Assembly: GCA_011032825.1 (NCBI GenBank)
Contig: JAADJZ010000023.1
Location: 310,001-374,000 of the forward strand
DNA length: 64,000 nucleotides
Source: Massariosphaeria phaeospora
Taxonomy: Eukaryota; Ascomycota; Dothideomycetes; Pleosporales
Direction of reading: 5' to 3'
This document shows, piece after piece, positions 46,402 to 58,329 of the stretch. The notes under the pieces were generated by a model. The model saw only the letters and a list, made by a program, of their open reading frames with translations. It ran no database searches and had not been told where the DNA came from. The translations under genes and the position numbers were made by a program. Within the stretch, counting starts at the first letter, position 1. Each line of letters starts with the position of its first letter.

Positions 46402-49150
46402 GCTTTGCTGTATTATTCATTGCCAGGCCGAGATGCGCTCCGCTACTGCAGGTGCTCTGTTTGTGACTGTGGGGGAGAAGATGGGGAAGGATTGGCAGGA
46501 AAGCACTAGCGTGGCAGCAGTTTACAACAGATACGATTACGTCAGACTCACCGCTGGACGCTCTCGGAGACGCGTGACCGAGACTCAATGATTCGGCCAA
46601 CCGGTCAAGATGCCCATAAAGCAAGTAATGCAATGTCAGGTCGGAGCCGCGATTTAGCAATTAGAGTGAAGGGCAGAGAGGAAGAACAGTTGAGCCAGGT
46701 GCCCAGGCTGAGCTTAAGCACACTTGACCGCTAACACACAGCACGTTGATAGGGGCAATATTCCTCATAGCGCTGGACTCGATTCGCATATGCATCCTCG
46801 TAGCGACGGCCATGGCCATTGAGGAAGGCCGTGCTCACTACTGGGAAGCGAGTGGTCCCAAACGGCCAACATCGGACACCGGAGACACTAAAGAAGCTTT
46901 AAGAGTTTAGAGGCTTGCAGCGGTTTCCGAAAGGACAGTCGGTCAAAAGACGAGGTCGAGATGCCAGTCCGTGGCTTTGCGGGGTTGTGTTGCGAGATGC
47001 TGGGGGAACGTGACACAGGGTGGCCAGGGCGCGCCCAGTGATGGAAACGATGGAACGCTCCCATCGATTGAGCGGACGGCACGAAGAGCTGAACGGAGGT
47101 GATATTGGCCACGGGCAGTGTCATATTGCAGTGAAGCCGTGGGCTAGCTATCCGGACAGCGGGCTGGCGGTGGCAGATGACGATAGAGGGCACCTAGCGG
47201 ACGCACCTGTGGACGAGCAGCTGCAAACCCCCCACTCGCGCCTCTCCAATCGCTTTCAGCGGCAAAACGTCGAACGGCCGGGATGGAACAAACAAGCCTT
47301 GGACCTGGGCGGAGGTGCAGAATGCATGGCACGGCCTGGCTGGAATGACCAGTAATGGCCGCCCCCGTCTGGAGGCTGCGAGCCTGCGAAGGCCACGCAG
47401 GGCCAGTGAACGGCTGCTGAACTGATTGAACAGGCTCCTGCGAGAAGAGGCTGTTATTGTTGCTGCATTATCTATTGCTGTCCAGGAGAGGCTGCTGGCG
47501 GGACCCGGAGCCAGCGTGGGCGGCGGCGGCGGCGGCGGCCTTTGTCGTCGCCGGCTGCTGCACACTAGGCCGTGGTGGTGAGGTGTGGAGAGTGTGGAGG
47601 AGCGGAGAGAGGTGAATGGCCGCAAAAGACCTTCTGTAAATGCCGCAGTCGGTCATCCCACAAGAAGCCAGCAGCGGACGGCTCAGCTGGTCCCGCCGAT
47701 GATGATGATGATGGGGTAGCCTAGAATAGAGCGCGGGCAATGGGTGGTAGATTGCTCGCACTCTGTTGAGGCTAGCATCGTCATTGACCGCGAGGGCATG
47801 TCGCAGCGCGGCGTCGTGGTGGGAGCGGCGGCGTGGGCATTCCTGCAGTGCTGAGGAGTGCTGAATGAATGAATGCTGAAAGGCTGGCGAGCAGCTCCAC
47901 GGACGCAGCCGCATCGGGCAATCCGCCATATATCTCGCAGCGCGTGGGCCTGGGTGCAGTGGTTGCTGGAAAGATGCGTCTTCCAGAGTCCCAGCGATCG
48001 TCGCACCGCAGCAGCAGCCAGCCAGCAGCAGCAGGCCAGGCGCCCGTTGGCAGAGTGGCCGATAGACATTACACGGGGGCCCCGCGGGCTGGGTCTGGGT
48101 CTGGGTCTCGCTCATGAAGGGCGATATCTTACAGCGCCGCCGTCGCCGGGATAGACCGGATTTGCAGCCTGGGCCCGATCGCTCGCTGCGCGGGTTTCCT
48201 GCGCGGGTGGGGTCTGCAGTGCAGTGCGCCTGGTCTGGTGCTGTCGGTGGTATGGAACTGTGTGCGCTCGCCTTGCCGCCCACCCCCAGGCCAGCCTCAC
48301 GCACTCTCGCTGGCTCTGCTGGCCGTGTTAAATATAAGGCGTCAAAGAGCCCGTTCTCCGGCGCCCTGTCGCTGCCCATCTGCTGAAGCGTGAAACCACT
48401 CCCCCCGTCGCAGCACCCCTCGAGCGAAGCTGCGATCATCCTCCTAGCGCTGCCCCTCCGGCTACATATCGCGCAACACTACACTGGACTGGACTGGCGG
48501 CCGTGTCGCTTTGTTCGCCATCGCCGCCGCCGCCCGCCGCCCGCCGCATCAGTAATAGACATTATTGCGCCCGTCCGTCTGCTGAGCGCGCCGGCTGCCG
48601 TGAGGTTGCGAAGTGCTTGCCTGCCCCCGGCCGTGCCATCCTGTCGCCCGTCGCCTCCCAGGGCTCGCTTGTCGTCACCGCCCTGAAGCCCGGTCCGCGC
48701 ATAACAGCACTGCACCCGCTGTCCCACCGCGGCTGCGTGCTCGCTCTCGTCCTCACCCTTTCAACATCTACTCCGTACCGCTGCGCCTTTTACACCACCC
48801 TCCTCTGTGCCACGCCTGCTGCACGCCTCCCGCTGCCCGCTGCTGTCCCCACCGCCGTCGGATGGCTAGTTCACGTCTCTCATATCCGTACTTCGCCTGC
48901 ATCGCTTCTTCGGCCGTCCCCGCCCTGCGGTTCTGCTCGTGCAGCTCGCTCGAATCATCCTACCACCAGCCCAGCTCGCTCCAGCGCGCGTAGTCGGGTT
49001 ACACAGCGACCCCCGCGGCCACGAGGAACCCCCGGTCTGATCGTCGCGCTGCTGCACACAGCTCAGATCTGACACCTCGCACGACCGTCCGCAGATCCCA
49101 ATTCAACATCACCGAGTCGTGCCCTGCCCAGAATATTGGACAGTATTGCC
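46402..49150. other. Intergenic, long upstream region of the HAL4-type kinase
   Basis: It holds GC-rich low-complexity DNA, including a GGC run near 47520-47540 and GATGAT near 47697-47712. A 323-codon minus frame (47468-48439) is compositionally biased and probably spurious. The part near 48400-49150 is pyrimidine-rich and likely contains the kinase promoter and leader. Confidence 0.4.
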
Positions 49151-51370
49151 ATGGCTGCCACCGCCCCCCCGCCACTGGCCGCGCCGTCAAAAAGCGCCCT
49201 CGCCGACCCAGAGCCCCTCGTTCGCAGGGACTCGCGTTTGCTCGAATTTCAAACTCCGATCCCGGAGGAAGACGAGAGCACCGAAACGGCAAGCGAGCCC
49301 GCCGAACCCACCACACCAACGAGCCACAGCAGTGACAGCACCCCCTTCACCAACCCCTTTCGCCAGGATGACTCTGTAGAAGACGCTTTTGTGACCCCGA
49401 AACCTACCATGAAGGGCCTCGAAGCAGAACCGCTGCCGACTCCTACAGCCCCTTCCGCAGCTGCGCCGGACGCACTTCGACCCACCTCCTCGATCCCCTC
49501 AAAACCCGCACCCATTGCTCGCACGCAGTCGAGTCTCCATGGCTCTGCCAAGCACGGAAAACTCTCGTCGTCTCCACCCGATAACGTGAAGCCCGGTCTC
49601 GGCAAGCGGGTTGGGTCGTTCATGCGCAACAAACTCCACCGGTCACACTCCCACAGGGACGGGCCCAGTGCACCGAGTGTGCAGCACGAACAGCTGCCGC
49701 ATGAGAACCTGGTTGTGAAAACCGGCGTCGACGGGCCCGCTGAGATCTCTCGACCCACAGTCAACGTTCCTCGATACCGCAGACTCAGCTCGTTCTCTTT
49801 GTCGGGGCGTAATACGCCCAAGTCGTCACATGGAAACAGCCCGCCGTCACCCGGCTCGCCCACCAGCACCGTGTCCAACGACGACGGCCAGACAAGCACT
49901 CAGGACGAGAGGCGCAAACAAGGCCACAAACACTCGACGTCGTCCTCTGCCCTTGCCGGCATGAACAAGCAGCCGGGCATCAAATGGGCAGGTGGCTCCA
50001 ATGGCCGGCCCGAGAAGAGAAACGCGGCATGGTCACGAAGGCGTTCAGCAAGCCAAGAGCAGGTGCAGCCCCGGATGGAGCACGACCAAGATAAAGCGAC
50101 CGTCGGCCTACTTGGAACCTTTTCCAAGGCTGCTAATGAAGGAGTCGGGATGAAAGCACGCCGGCTGAGTGTCAATCTGCCCGACGAGTTCGTTGTCGAT
50201 TCCTGCGAACTGGATAAGGAGTTCAAGAGCTCGAGCCTTATGCCCGGCAAGCGAGGGAAATGCTTGGGCAAGGGAGCAACCGCCGAGGTTCGCATCATGG
50301 CCCGAAAAGGTACATTCAGCAATGAGGAACTGGTTGCTGTCAAGGAATTCCGTACTCGCGAGAAGGGCGAGCACGAGGAGGATTACATCAAGAAGATCAA
50401 GTCAGAATACAGTATCGCTAAAAGCCTGCATCACCCGAACATCGTGGAGACCGTTCGCTTGTGCCATAACCGTGGCCGGTGGAATCACGTCATGGAATTT
50501 TGCGCACATGGCGAGTTGTTTTCACTGGTCGACCGCAAGCTGTTTGCTGGTTCGGGCGAGGGCTACTACAGCCCTGCTGACCGCCTGTGCTTCTTCAAGC
50601 AACTACTCCGGGGAGTGGATTACCTACACAGCCATGGTATTGCACATCGCGATATCAAGCTGGAAAATATACTATTGGATAAACAAGGCCATCTTAAAAT
50701 CTCCGATTTTGGCGTAGCTGAAGTGTTCTCCGGAGAACACCCTGGCCTTCGTGCTGCTGGAGGCGAGTGCGGAAAGAATATGGGCGAAATACGTCTTTCG
50801 TCGCCCGGCATCTGCGGCAGTCTCCCATATATCGCACCCGAAGTCCTGGAAAAGAAGGGCAGTTACGATCCTCGCGGTCTCGATGTGTGGTCTTGTGCCA
50901 TCGTGTACCTCACCATGACCTTCGGCGGATGCCCATGGCAGGTCGCAAAGGGAGAGTCCGACCTCTATCGCAGGTTCAAGCAGGGCTGGGACGAGTGGCT
51001 CAAAGACCACCCCGACGGCCAGATCTTCGATGGCCCCGACGGCCATCCCAAGTGCGGGCCCATCTTCGGCTTCATCAACCCACCTGCAGTCAAGCGACTC
51101 ATTCTGAAGATGCTGCACCCCAATCCCGAGATGCGCATCACGATCCGCGAAGTACTGAACACGACATATGTCAAAAACATCGACTGCTGCTGTCCGGACA
51201 GCTACGAGGATCCCGTTTCCTGCATCGATGCCTCCAAACGCTCCACCAAACAGCCGGCCAAGGTCGTCGTAGCAAAGAAGTTCCTGCACCATCACATTCC
51301 GCCCAAGCCCGAGAACAAGATCGGCAAAGCCCTCCAGCATCGCTTTGACATGGGCGACGGATGGCAGTAA
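49151..51370 (+). CDS. HAL4/SAT4-type Ser/Thr protein kinase
   Basis: Intronless, about 739 residues from ATG 49151 (MAATAPPPLAAPSKSALADP); the frame is open slightly upstream without ATG. The N-terminal half is Ser/Pro-rich and probably disordered. The kinase domain (about 370-680) shows a glycine loop LGKGATAEVRIMARK, VAVKEFRT, the catalytic loop HRDIKLENILLDKQG (about 499), DFGVAEVF, and GSLPYIAPEVLEKKGSYDPR. The family of yeast Hal4/Sat4 and Hal5 regulates plasma-membrane K+ transport and salt tolerance; family membership rests on the overall kinase sequence, the LRLCHNRGRWNHVMEFC-like hinge and the C-terminal CCCPD tail. It might act in ion homeostasis alongside HOG signalling in this fungus, but that is inference. 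Confidence 0.85.
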   Translation: MAATAPPPLAAPSKSALADPEPLVRRDSRLLEFQTPIPEEDESTETASEPAEPTTPTSHSSDSTPFTNPFRQDDSVEDAFVTPKPTMKGLEAEPLPTPTAPSAAAPDALRPTSSIPSKPAPIARTQSSLHGSAKHGKLSSSPPDNVKPGLGKRVGSFMRNKLHRSHSHRDGPSAPSVQHEQLPHENLVVKTGVDGPAEISRPTVNVPRYRRLSSFSLSGRNTPKSSHGNSPPSPGSPTSTVSNDDGQTSTQDERRKQGHKHSTSSSALAGMNKQPGIKWAGGSNGRPEKRNAAWSRRRSASQEQVQPRMEHDQDKATVGLLGTFSKAANEGVGMKARRLSVNLPDEFVVDSCELDKEFKSSSLMPGKRGKCLGKGATAEVRIMARKGTFSNEELVAVKEFRTREKGEHEEDYIKKIKSEYSIAKSLHHPNIVETVRLCHNRGRWNHVMEFCAHGELFSLVDRKLFAGSGEGYYSPADRLCFFKQLLRGVDYLHSHGIAHRDIKLENILLDKQGHLKISDFGVAEVFSGEHPGLRAAGGECGKNMGEIRLSSPGICGSLPYIAPEVLEKKGSYDPRGLDVWSCAIVYLTMTFGGCPWQVAKGESDLYRRFKQGWDEWLKDHPDGQIFDGPDGHPKCGPIFGFINPPAVKRLILKMLHPNPEMRITIREVLNTTYVKNIDCCCPDSYEDPVSCIDASKRSTKQPAKVVVAKKFLHHHIPPKPENKIGKALQHRFDMGDGWQ

Positions 51371-54300
51371 ATATCGTTGCGTAGACTTATGCACCTTTAT
51401 CTATTCGTGTGCTCGCACACTACTTTCTGCATAGCCGGTGTGTGTTTCGATTTTGCGGCGGGATCTCTTCTATCGGAAAGACCGCCATCCTTTGCCCGCC
51501 TTTTTCGCTTTACCGTATCCCATAGCTCAACAAATACGACTCCAGAGCGAGCATTCGACTGTCCATATTGGCGTAGGATCGAGCCTGCAGACTCGCCAAC
51601 ATTTGCCCTTTTCAACTCTCTGACACAACTTCAAAACAGGACGGCTACGGATTCGCCCGCGCTTTCAAACTCGGGACAAAATGCTCTATCGTCTTGCCCT
51701 TTTCTGATTGACTGGTTGAAGAGGAAATCAAAGTCGGCTTCTTGGCTATATTGCGCTGCTTTTCTTATTGGGGGCCTCCCCCCGTTGCACTTGTACAAAT
51801 TTGCGCTTTGTTTACTGTGCAGTTTACCTAACTAACTCACAGAGTTAGTCGGTCAGTTAGTCCGTGAGTGCGTGAGTGCCAACACGATACGGGTCACTCG
51901 TACATATCTTTCACGGCCTTTTCTTGAATCCCAGTTTTTTAGGGTTTTTGGGTACTCGGAGGACAGGATAGGTCGGACTGGGGTAGAGGGGGAATGGGTC
52001 GCGATATTATAACTATTATCAATACATGGGATCGAATACAAATGCAAATCCTGTTGAAGATATATTATGTGTTGCTGTTCTCGCACATAGTGAGAACTGC
52101 AACAACTCGGGCTCGATGTTATGGTGGTTGGACGCTAGGTACGTACACGTCCCGTACGCATTTCAAACGACCTGGACGTCGGAAGCGCTCGCAGCTTACT
52201 ACTTACTTACTATGCGCATCGCGCGTCTTTGTCTGTAAATCGGTAGATATGTAGTGATATCTCCTTCCTTACGCCTCTACTCCCATTCCCACTCCTATTC
52301 CCATGCATACATATCCCCGCCTGCCTGCACGCCATCCCCCCCTCCCCTCCCTTCTCTACTATCCGTATATCCTCAACAAACCCCTTCTCCCCCCTTCCCT
52401 AGCAGAAAAAAGCAAATTCAACTCGCAAGCCCATCCCATCTACGCTCTCCCTAGCACTCCACACCTAAGCCTTCGCCCTTCTAGTAAGCACCGGCGATGA
52501 CGATAGGCGCCGCTATGGTTCTGATGCTAACTTATTGCTGAGGGGTAGAGGCGCGAGGGAGGGGAGGGCTAAGTGCGACGGCGCGGCAAGCGCTGTGTAG
52601 CGCGGCTCGGCCGAGGGACCACAGGTGGAAGTTGGATCTAGCGCTGCGTATGACGTACGTTGATAGCTTTCAGTGAGCCAGCCCGGCAGATCAGATCCAT
52701 AGCTAGCGGGGTCCAGGAGGGTCAGATCAGATCGGATCAGATACAGATGCAGATACGGATAGATAGGTAGATGAACGAAACAGAAGAGTTTTACTGCGGA
52801 GTCTGAGTTCAGTCCGAGTTCGGTTCGCGTTCGCGCAACGGCGGATATAGATATAGATACTGTATGTACAAAGAAAGGTAGCTACCTATTCCGAGAAATT
52901 CCGTCTTTTCGAGAAGAAATTGGCCCCGACAGACCACCACAGTAATGATCAGACGGATGGCGGATGGATTCCTTGCTTACGGAGAGACGGTCACTTGACA
53001 AGTTGGCGGTGAACCCTCAAAGGGTACTGTGCCTCAATCCTTCACTATTACCTAGACCTTGAGTTACATATCTACATATGTGCCTAGCAAACACCTAGCA
53101 GGATTAGGCCGTCCATCAACTCCGGTTGCCGTTGCCATTGCCAGTTCGGTTGAGCCTCTCTTTCCGAGATTCGGCCACCCCCCTCATCCCATCCCATCCC
53201 ATCCCACCACCACGTCGACGTCTCCAGACGGGGTATGTGCTTGCGAGACCGGGATGCTAACTGCAGACTGCAGCTGGAACATATTTTTGCTAAGTCGTCA
53301 GCCAGCCCAGCCAGTTCAGGTTGCCCGTCTCTCGCGAAAAGCAAAAAGGAAAACATGTCAGACTTTGAACGTGTCCCGGCTGGGAAAATGGGAAGCGGGG
53401 GAGTGGGAAAGCTACTCTAGCCCTGCGGGTGCATTATGCACATATACCTCATATACCTACCTACACAAGGTCAGCTGTAAGTACGTACGTGCCTCACGAG
53501 TGCGTAATTGGCCTAGTTGAAGTCGACGTCCCCGACAACAATGCAAAAAAAGCAGCCAAAAGCACATCATCTGTGTGGGGATATTGCTTCTTCTTCTTCC
53601 TCTCTTGCGGAAGAAAAAAAGATTTTCTTGCGGCTGGCAGCGGGCTAAGAGAACAAGCAAAACTATAGGTTACCTATGTAGGAGTTGAGTTTTGGGAACA
53701 TGGTAGGGTCTCGTCTGCTTTGCTGCTGCTGCTGCGTGGGAAAGCACGCACACGAACGCACGCACGTACTTGACATCCAACGGGACCGGGAGATGCCATC
53801 GGTTCGCATCGGTGTCTTGTCTTGCTCGAAGTTGACATTGATCGCGTGCTAGTTCCTGTTTTCGCGCCAGGATTGTAGGCCCCCAAACTAGCCAGCCGGG
53901 GAACCTCACCTCACATGCCATGCCACCTCTCACCTCCCACCAAACCCAATCTTTCCAGCTCGCGCCTCTCTTCACCGTCGCAGTCATCATATGTGTGTAT
54001 GTGTAATTCCCGCCCACCATCCAGTCCTCCCACTATCTCTCGCGAATCGTGTTGCTTCACCAAAGAGCCACCGCGGCCCGTCCGTTGGGCTTCAGGCCGC
54101 CGCGCATCGCATCGCATCCCCATGCCAGCCTCTCATCCATCCGCGCCGCAATCTGCAATATCCTGCACACTGGAGTCCGACGGGCCCCATCTCACGCATT
54201 CCCCGCTTTTTCCCCCTCCGTTGAGGCAAGCTTAGGCAAGCATTGACAAGCTTCGGCGCCGAGTCCCTGTGCGTGGCACACCGCCCTCTCCCCCCTCGGG

Positions 54301-55152
54301 CGCTTCCCCTCTTTGCTCTAGCCAACAAGCTTGAGTGCCGGCCAAGCCACTTGGGCCGCCTGCAGGGAAAAGGCTTGTACCGTGGGTTGGGGATGACAGA
54401 ATCGTGGGAGTAATTGGTTACACGGCAGCGAGCTGAGAAGGGTTTGTTGAAATGTGGGTGTGAGCAGCGGGGCTGGGTAGACTGTGTTAGTAGGTGGGGA
54501 TTCGGTGGGTTTTTTTGTAACCGGGATTTCCTCTTGGATACAGCCGTCTGCGCAACTGCGTCCAGGCTGATGGGGCGTGCATTTACTGTGCACTGCGGTC
54601 AGCCGTACTTCCTAATATGTACCCCTGATTCCAATGCGGACGACGAAGACCCGGATCGCCATGGGAGAAGATCGCGTGGGGTATTTTAAGGAACTCCCTG
54701 AAATTATGTCTTCTTTTGACTTGCTCAAACTAAAGATAAGGCACTTCATTTGAGGTTGAGATGACTCCTTCTTAATCCCTTACTTATATTTTCTGAGCAC
54801 AGTAATACTGTTTGGAAAGTCCGTTGTACCCTCCATGAAGTCCCCCTATCATCGAACCCAGTCGCTCTTTTCACCTATCAGTTCCAGAGCTTTGGGTAGG
54901 TGAGCATATCTTCTTTGAACTCTGAACCTGATATCTCTGCATTTCTCACGATCAGTTCATGGTCATTGCTTCGAAGAGATTGAGATATCCATATGTGTCC
55001 GCGTTAAAGAGTGGAGTTGACAGTGTGATTCTGCCGACGCAGAGCGCGCGAATGTCGTTGGCAAAGTCTTTAACATATCGACATATGCTATCTCTCATAC
55101 CCGTGAAAGCTTGCGTGGTGATATTGAAGTGGAGCTGGCGAGGAGACCAGGT
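51371..55152. other. Long intergenic region
   Basis: About 3.8 kb with no supported gene. Simple sequence includes GATCAGATC-type repeats around 52719-52745, CATCCCATCC near 53185-53205, and C-rich tracts near 52330-52400. All frames present are short, overlapping and biased. Confidence 0.4.
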
Positions 55153-56178
55153 TCAGAGACGTTGAAACGCGCGTAGTCTGAAATCATGCCAGGATGTTTT
55201 TTGTTGCTCTGCCAATGATGTTGCTGTTTTCATCGATTGACGAGGTGAGCCTGGGGGTTCCACTGTAGTAGACCGATTCTCGTCGATGTCCCTGCATCCC
55301 GGTTCTTCTCTACCAGGCTCACGTCCGTATGCTCGTGGGAACCAGCCAATAGACTTTTCACTGTTGACAATTCGACTCCACCGATCATCATCGCCATCGT
55401 CAGCTTTATCGTCATCTGCCATGGAGGCTTCTTCATTCTCAAACGCGAGACTTTCACCGCGGCCCTCATCATCTGCATCACCATAGTTGCCAGCTTGCTC
55501 CATCTTCTTAGCGCTACTACGTACGAAGAATTCTTGCTCAGCCTCTTCAGCTCCTTTCATGACCCCATCCCAAAATGTGTACTTCCCAAGAGTCTCCGGT
55601 GGATAGACAGGCTTGCTCTGGGCCCAGTCTGAAGCATGCGTTAATACAGACTCGGCCGCTCTGCTTTGTCCCATCTCCTCTAGGATGATGGCCCATGTAG
55701 CAGACCACGCAACTTCCCGACCGATCCGATATGGGCTCATTGGAAGCTGGGGCTGATACAGATGTTGGTATCGCGACCACGGAATCTCCGCACCTAAGTA
55801 AGTGCCATACTTAGTTCTCCAGGGAATGGATTTGAGGCCGGCACTTTGGACGAACTCGACAAAGTCTCGGCCATGCTCAGTCTCCCGATCTTGCTTCGAC
55901 GAGAACGGGGGCATAGGCCTAACGCTCACATCGGATGCCGTGTTCGGTAAGCCGCTTTCATGTGGGAATTGGGAAACATCGCTGGGGATTCTGACTTGAG
56001 GAGGGTCGGGCACGATGAACCCGAACTTCGCCGCGAGCTCTCGCCAGATGGCTGCCTCCGGCTTGTCGATTGGGATGTCGGCGCTGGCCGCAGTCATTGA
56101 AGGCATCGCCGGGCCTATTGGGCACTCCATCGTGGTGAGAACGACTCCAGTTTGCGCCCGACGTTTCTTGTAGGACAA
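55153..56178 (-). CDS. Hypothetical protein with acidic C-terminal stretch
   Basis: Single uninterrupted frame of 341 residues that I cannot assign. The N-terminus MSYKKRRAQTGVVLTTMECP could instead start at the second Met (residue 17). The core has several Trp/Tyr-rich blocks (IPWRTKYGTYLGAEIPWSRY, GKYTFWDGVMKGAEEAEQEF), suggesting a folded region around residues 40-215. This is followed by an Asp/Glu-rich run (about 235-265) and a Ser/Arg-rich tail. No signal peptide or membrane segment. Codon usage looks like that of its neighbours. Confidence 0.6.
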   Translation of the reverse strand: MSYKKRRAQTGVVLTTMECPIGPAMPSMTAASADIPIDKPEAAIWRELAAKFGFIVPDPPQVRIPSDVSQFPHESGLPNTASDVSVRPMPPFSSKQDRETEHGRDFVEFVQSAGLKSIPWRTKYGTYLGAEIPWSRYQHLYQPQLPMSPYRIGREVAWSATWAIILEEMGQSRAAESVLTHASDWAQSKPVYPPETLGKYTFWDGVMKGAEEAEQEFFVRSSAKKMEQAGNYGDADDEGRGESLAFENEEASMADDDKADDGDDDRWSRIVNSEKSIGWFPRAYGREPGREEPGCRDIDENRSTTVEPPGSPRQSMKTATSLAEQQKTSWHDFRLRAFQRL

Positions 56179-56559
56179 ACAGAAATGATGGGTGTACAGG
56201 AAGAAAAGAAGACAGATCGGAAGGGGAGACGAGCGATGTGGCCAAAACTTTACTACGTCGTCACCCGAAAGGGAAGCAGCGAGGCAGGTGAAGCAGCGGC
56301 CCTCATCACGTCATCCTTGCAGACTAGGAAACCGTAACCAAGGGACCTCTTCCTATTACCAAGAGGTTCGGATGAATCGGCCATTTGAATATGTACAGAT
56401 CGCAAGGAAATGGGACAGCAATATTGAGATGGAAATTCTTAGAACGCATGTCACCCTCAGTACCAGCCTACCCATGCACTGACTCAATGGTGCCAAAGCA
56501 GAGAGCACCTCGCCGCCAATACAGTTTTCTCGCTTCCTTATTGATGGCTCTACGATGTT
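56179..56559. other. Intergenic spacer
   Basis: Short spacer between two minus-strand genes. No feature was seen beyond the probable promoter of the hypothetical gene. Confidence 0.5.
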
Positions 56560-58329
56560 TCACCAAAGCTCCCAAACCCCATCCGAGAGCACACTCCTCA
56601 TAATCCTCCAGTGGCTGACAGCTCCCTCTCTATGGAATTTCTCCAACTCTCCTACATTTGCTCTCGTCATGATTTTGCCGCCATCTGCTGGCAACACATA
56701 CTCGTACTTGACTTCAAAAGCCTCCCGCGGTTGCAGGTAATTGTATCTTCCAATGCTACCTTTCCAATCGTCTTCATCCGCTTGTCTAAAGTTGATCGCG
56801 TGTTCGCCGTGGCTACGATCATTCTTCACACAAAAGACGACCATATTGGCGAAGTCCGCCTCGCTGGGCATCTTGTCCTCTGGCGCCACTTCATCACGGT
56901 AGATACGACAGGCCGGGAAGACGGAATGTATGGTGTTGAGAACGAGGCGCGTGGAGGCCAGGGCTATGTCACCAGCGTAGTTAATGGCTACCGCGCCGTC
57001 GTCGGTTAAAAGGTCGGATAGGCCTCGAATAAATTCTTGTGTGAAGAGATAGACTGGTTCGGCGCCGCCCGTAAACACATCGTGAATGATGTAGTTGAAA
57101 GAGCCCGGGTTTGTCTTGGACTTTGTGTGCACGTATTGGACAGCATCGTCAATGACCGCGTTGTGGTTGGATGAGAGATCGAAGTATTTTGTGGCATAGT
57201 GATGGACAACTGGGTCCAGCTCTACGATCGTCGTATTGATGCCATACCCAATCATGGCATTCGGTGCAGTGCCGATTCCAAGCCCAATGACTAATGCAGA
57301 CTTCTGGGAATCAGGAATGTCCGCTGAGTCGTTCTCGATCAGACGCACTGCTTCCAATTGAACAAATATGGAGAAAATAGTCTCGCGTTGTCTTTGTCCT
57401 TTCTCGTAGGAGGTAGGGGTCACCAACCATTCTCCACCAAGGAGGGAGTGGTCGCAGCGCAGCACACGGTAGGCCAAATCCACGTGGTTTTCCAACACTG
57501 AGATGTACCCAGTTATAGATTCCTGGCGTGCAAGTAGGGTGAAATTTTGAGTCGAGAAAAGCGTTGCATTCAGATTTTGGAAAGCGGAATCAGATGGATG
57601 GTGAGGATTCGCCCATAGCGTATGCAGAATAGCCGGGAAAGCAAACACGATGATCCTCGACGGTGTTAGGAATGCGGAAGCCGAGGCAAGCAGCATCTGC
57701 AGGCCAATTCGGGTGAAATAGATATGCGTGCCAACGAAGTTGGGTATGATAGCTCCAGCGATCTTGGCAACAGTAGAGACAGTAAAGTAAGATGCTGTTG
57801 GAAGGGCTATCTCCGCCAAACTTGACGGTAAATTTACTCCAGTCAAATCTATAGTGTCCAAGAGATCGACTGCAGCGTAGATGGACAGAAACAACATTGG
57901 AAAGTAGGTAAGAGATTCGATGACCAGGGGGCCATATTCAATTCCGAGCTGCCCGCTGTATTGGAAGAGTAGGAATTGGATAACAGGAGCCCAGTACGCA
58001 ACTACGGCCACATATTCGGAGACGTTTATAGGCAAATATCTCTTAAGGCCACCCCGCGCTACAAGAGCAGCCACTGCAGTGAAGGTCATCGATCTTTGAT
58101 GATGCAGCGAGGCAGGAATTGAGCCATACACAGGAGAAAGGTTGAGCTGAGAAACTGGAGACGCGATTCCCGCGATGAACAGCATGGCTGCCGCTCGGAG
58201 AACATTTTTGAGGATGGTTGAGGATGGAGGTCGTTGGACTTGCTTTTCTGCCTCTCGGGCCTCTCGGGCTGCCTTGGGCTTCCTGGGGGTAGCTTTCTGT
58301 CTCGAAGACATGCTGAAAGAAGTCGCCAA
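56560..58329 (-). CDS. Membrane-anchored spermidine/spermine synthase-like protein
   Basis: Intronless, 589 residues (MATSFSMSSRQ; a second Met at residue 7 is possible). The first half has a Lys/Arg-rich head then several hydrophobic segments (LRAAAMLFIAGIASPVSQLN, VAVVAYWAPVIQFLLFQYSG, VIESLTYFPMLFLSIYAAVD, LQMLLASASAFLTPSRIIVF and IVFAFPAILHTLWA). The second half is a SAM-type Rossmann fold of the spermidine synthase family: ALVIGLGIGTAPNAMIGYGI, TTIVELDPVVHHYATKYFDL, VIDDAVQYV and YIIHDVFTGGAEP. Polyamine synthases are normally soluble and about 300 residues, so this is the membrane-fused variant known in fungi and bacteria, whose substrate is uncertain. It is divergent from the CCDC97-like gene. 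Confidence 0.8.
   Translation of the reverse strand: MATSFSMSSRQKATPRKPKAAREAREAEKQVQRPPSSTILKNVLRAAAMLFIAGIASPVSQLNLSPVYGSIPASLHHQRSMTFTAVAALVARGGLKRYLPINVSEYVAVVAYWAPVIQFLLFQYSGQLGIEYGPLVIESLTYFPMLFLSIYAAVDLLDTIDLTGVNLPSSLAEIALPTASYFTVSTVAKIAGAIIPNFVGTHIYFTRIGLQMLLASASAFLTPSRIIVFAFPAILHTLWANPHHPSDSAFQNLNATLFSTQNFTLLARQESITGYISVLENHVDLAYRVLRCDHSLLGGEWLVTPTSYEKGQRQRETIFSIFVQLEAVRLIENDSADIPDSQKSALVIGLGIGTAPNAMIGYGINTTIVELDPVVHHYATKYFDLSSNHNAVIDDAVQYVHTKSKTNPGSFNYIIHDVFTGGAEPVYLFTQEFIRGLSDLLTDDGAVAINYAGDIALASTRLVLNTIHSVFPACRIYRDEVAPEDKMPSEADFANMVVFCVKNDRSHGEHAINFRQADEDDWKGSIGRYNYLQPREAFEVKYEYVLPADGGKIMTRANVGELEKFHREGAVSHWRIMRSVLSDGVWELW

Noticed and set aside
47468..48439. 323-codon minus-strand frame
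   Set aside because: Lies in the GC-rich upstream region of the HAL4-type kinase, with His, Ala and Arg runs from trinucleotide repeats and no domain.
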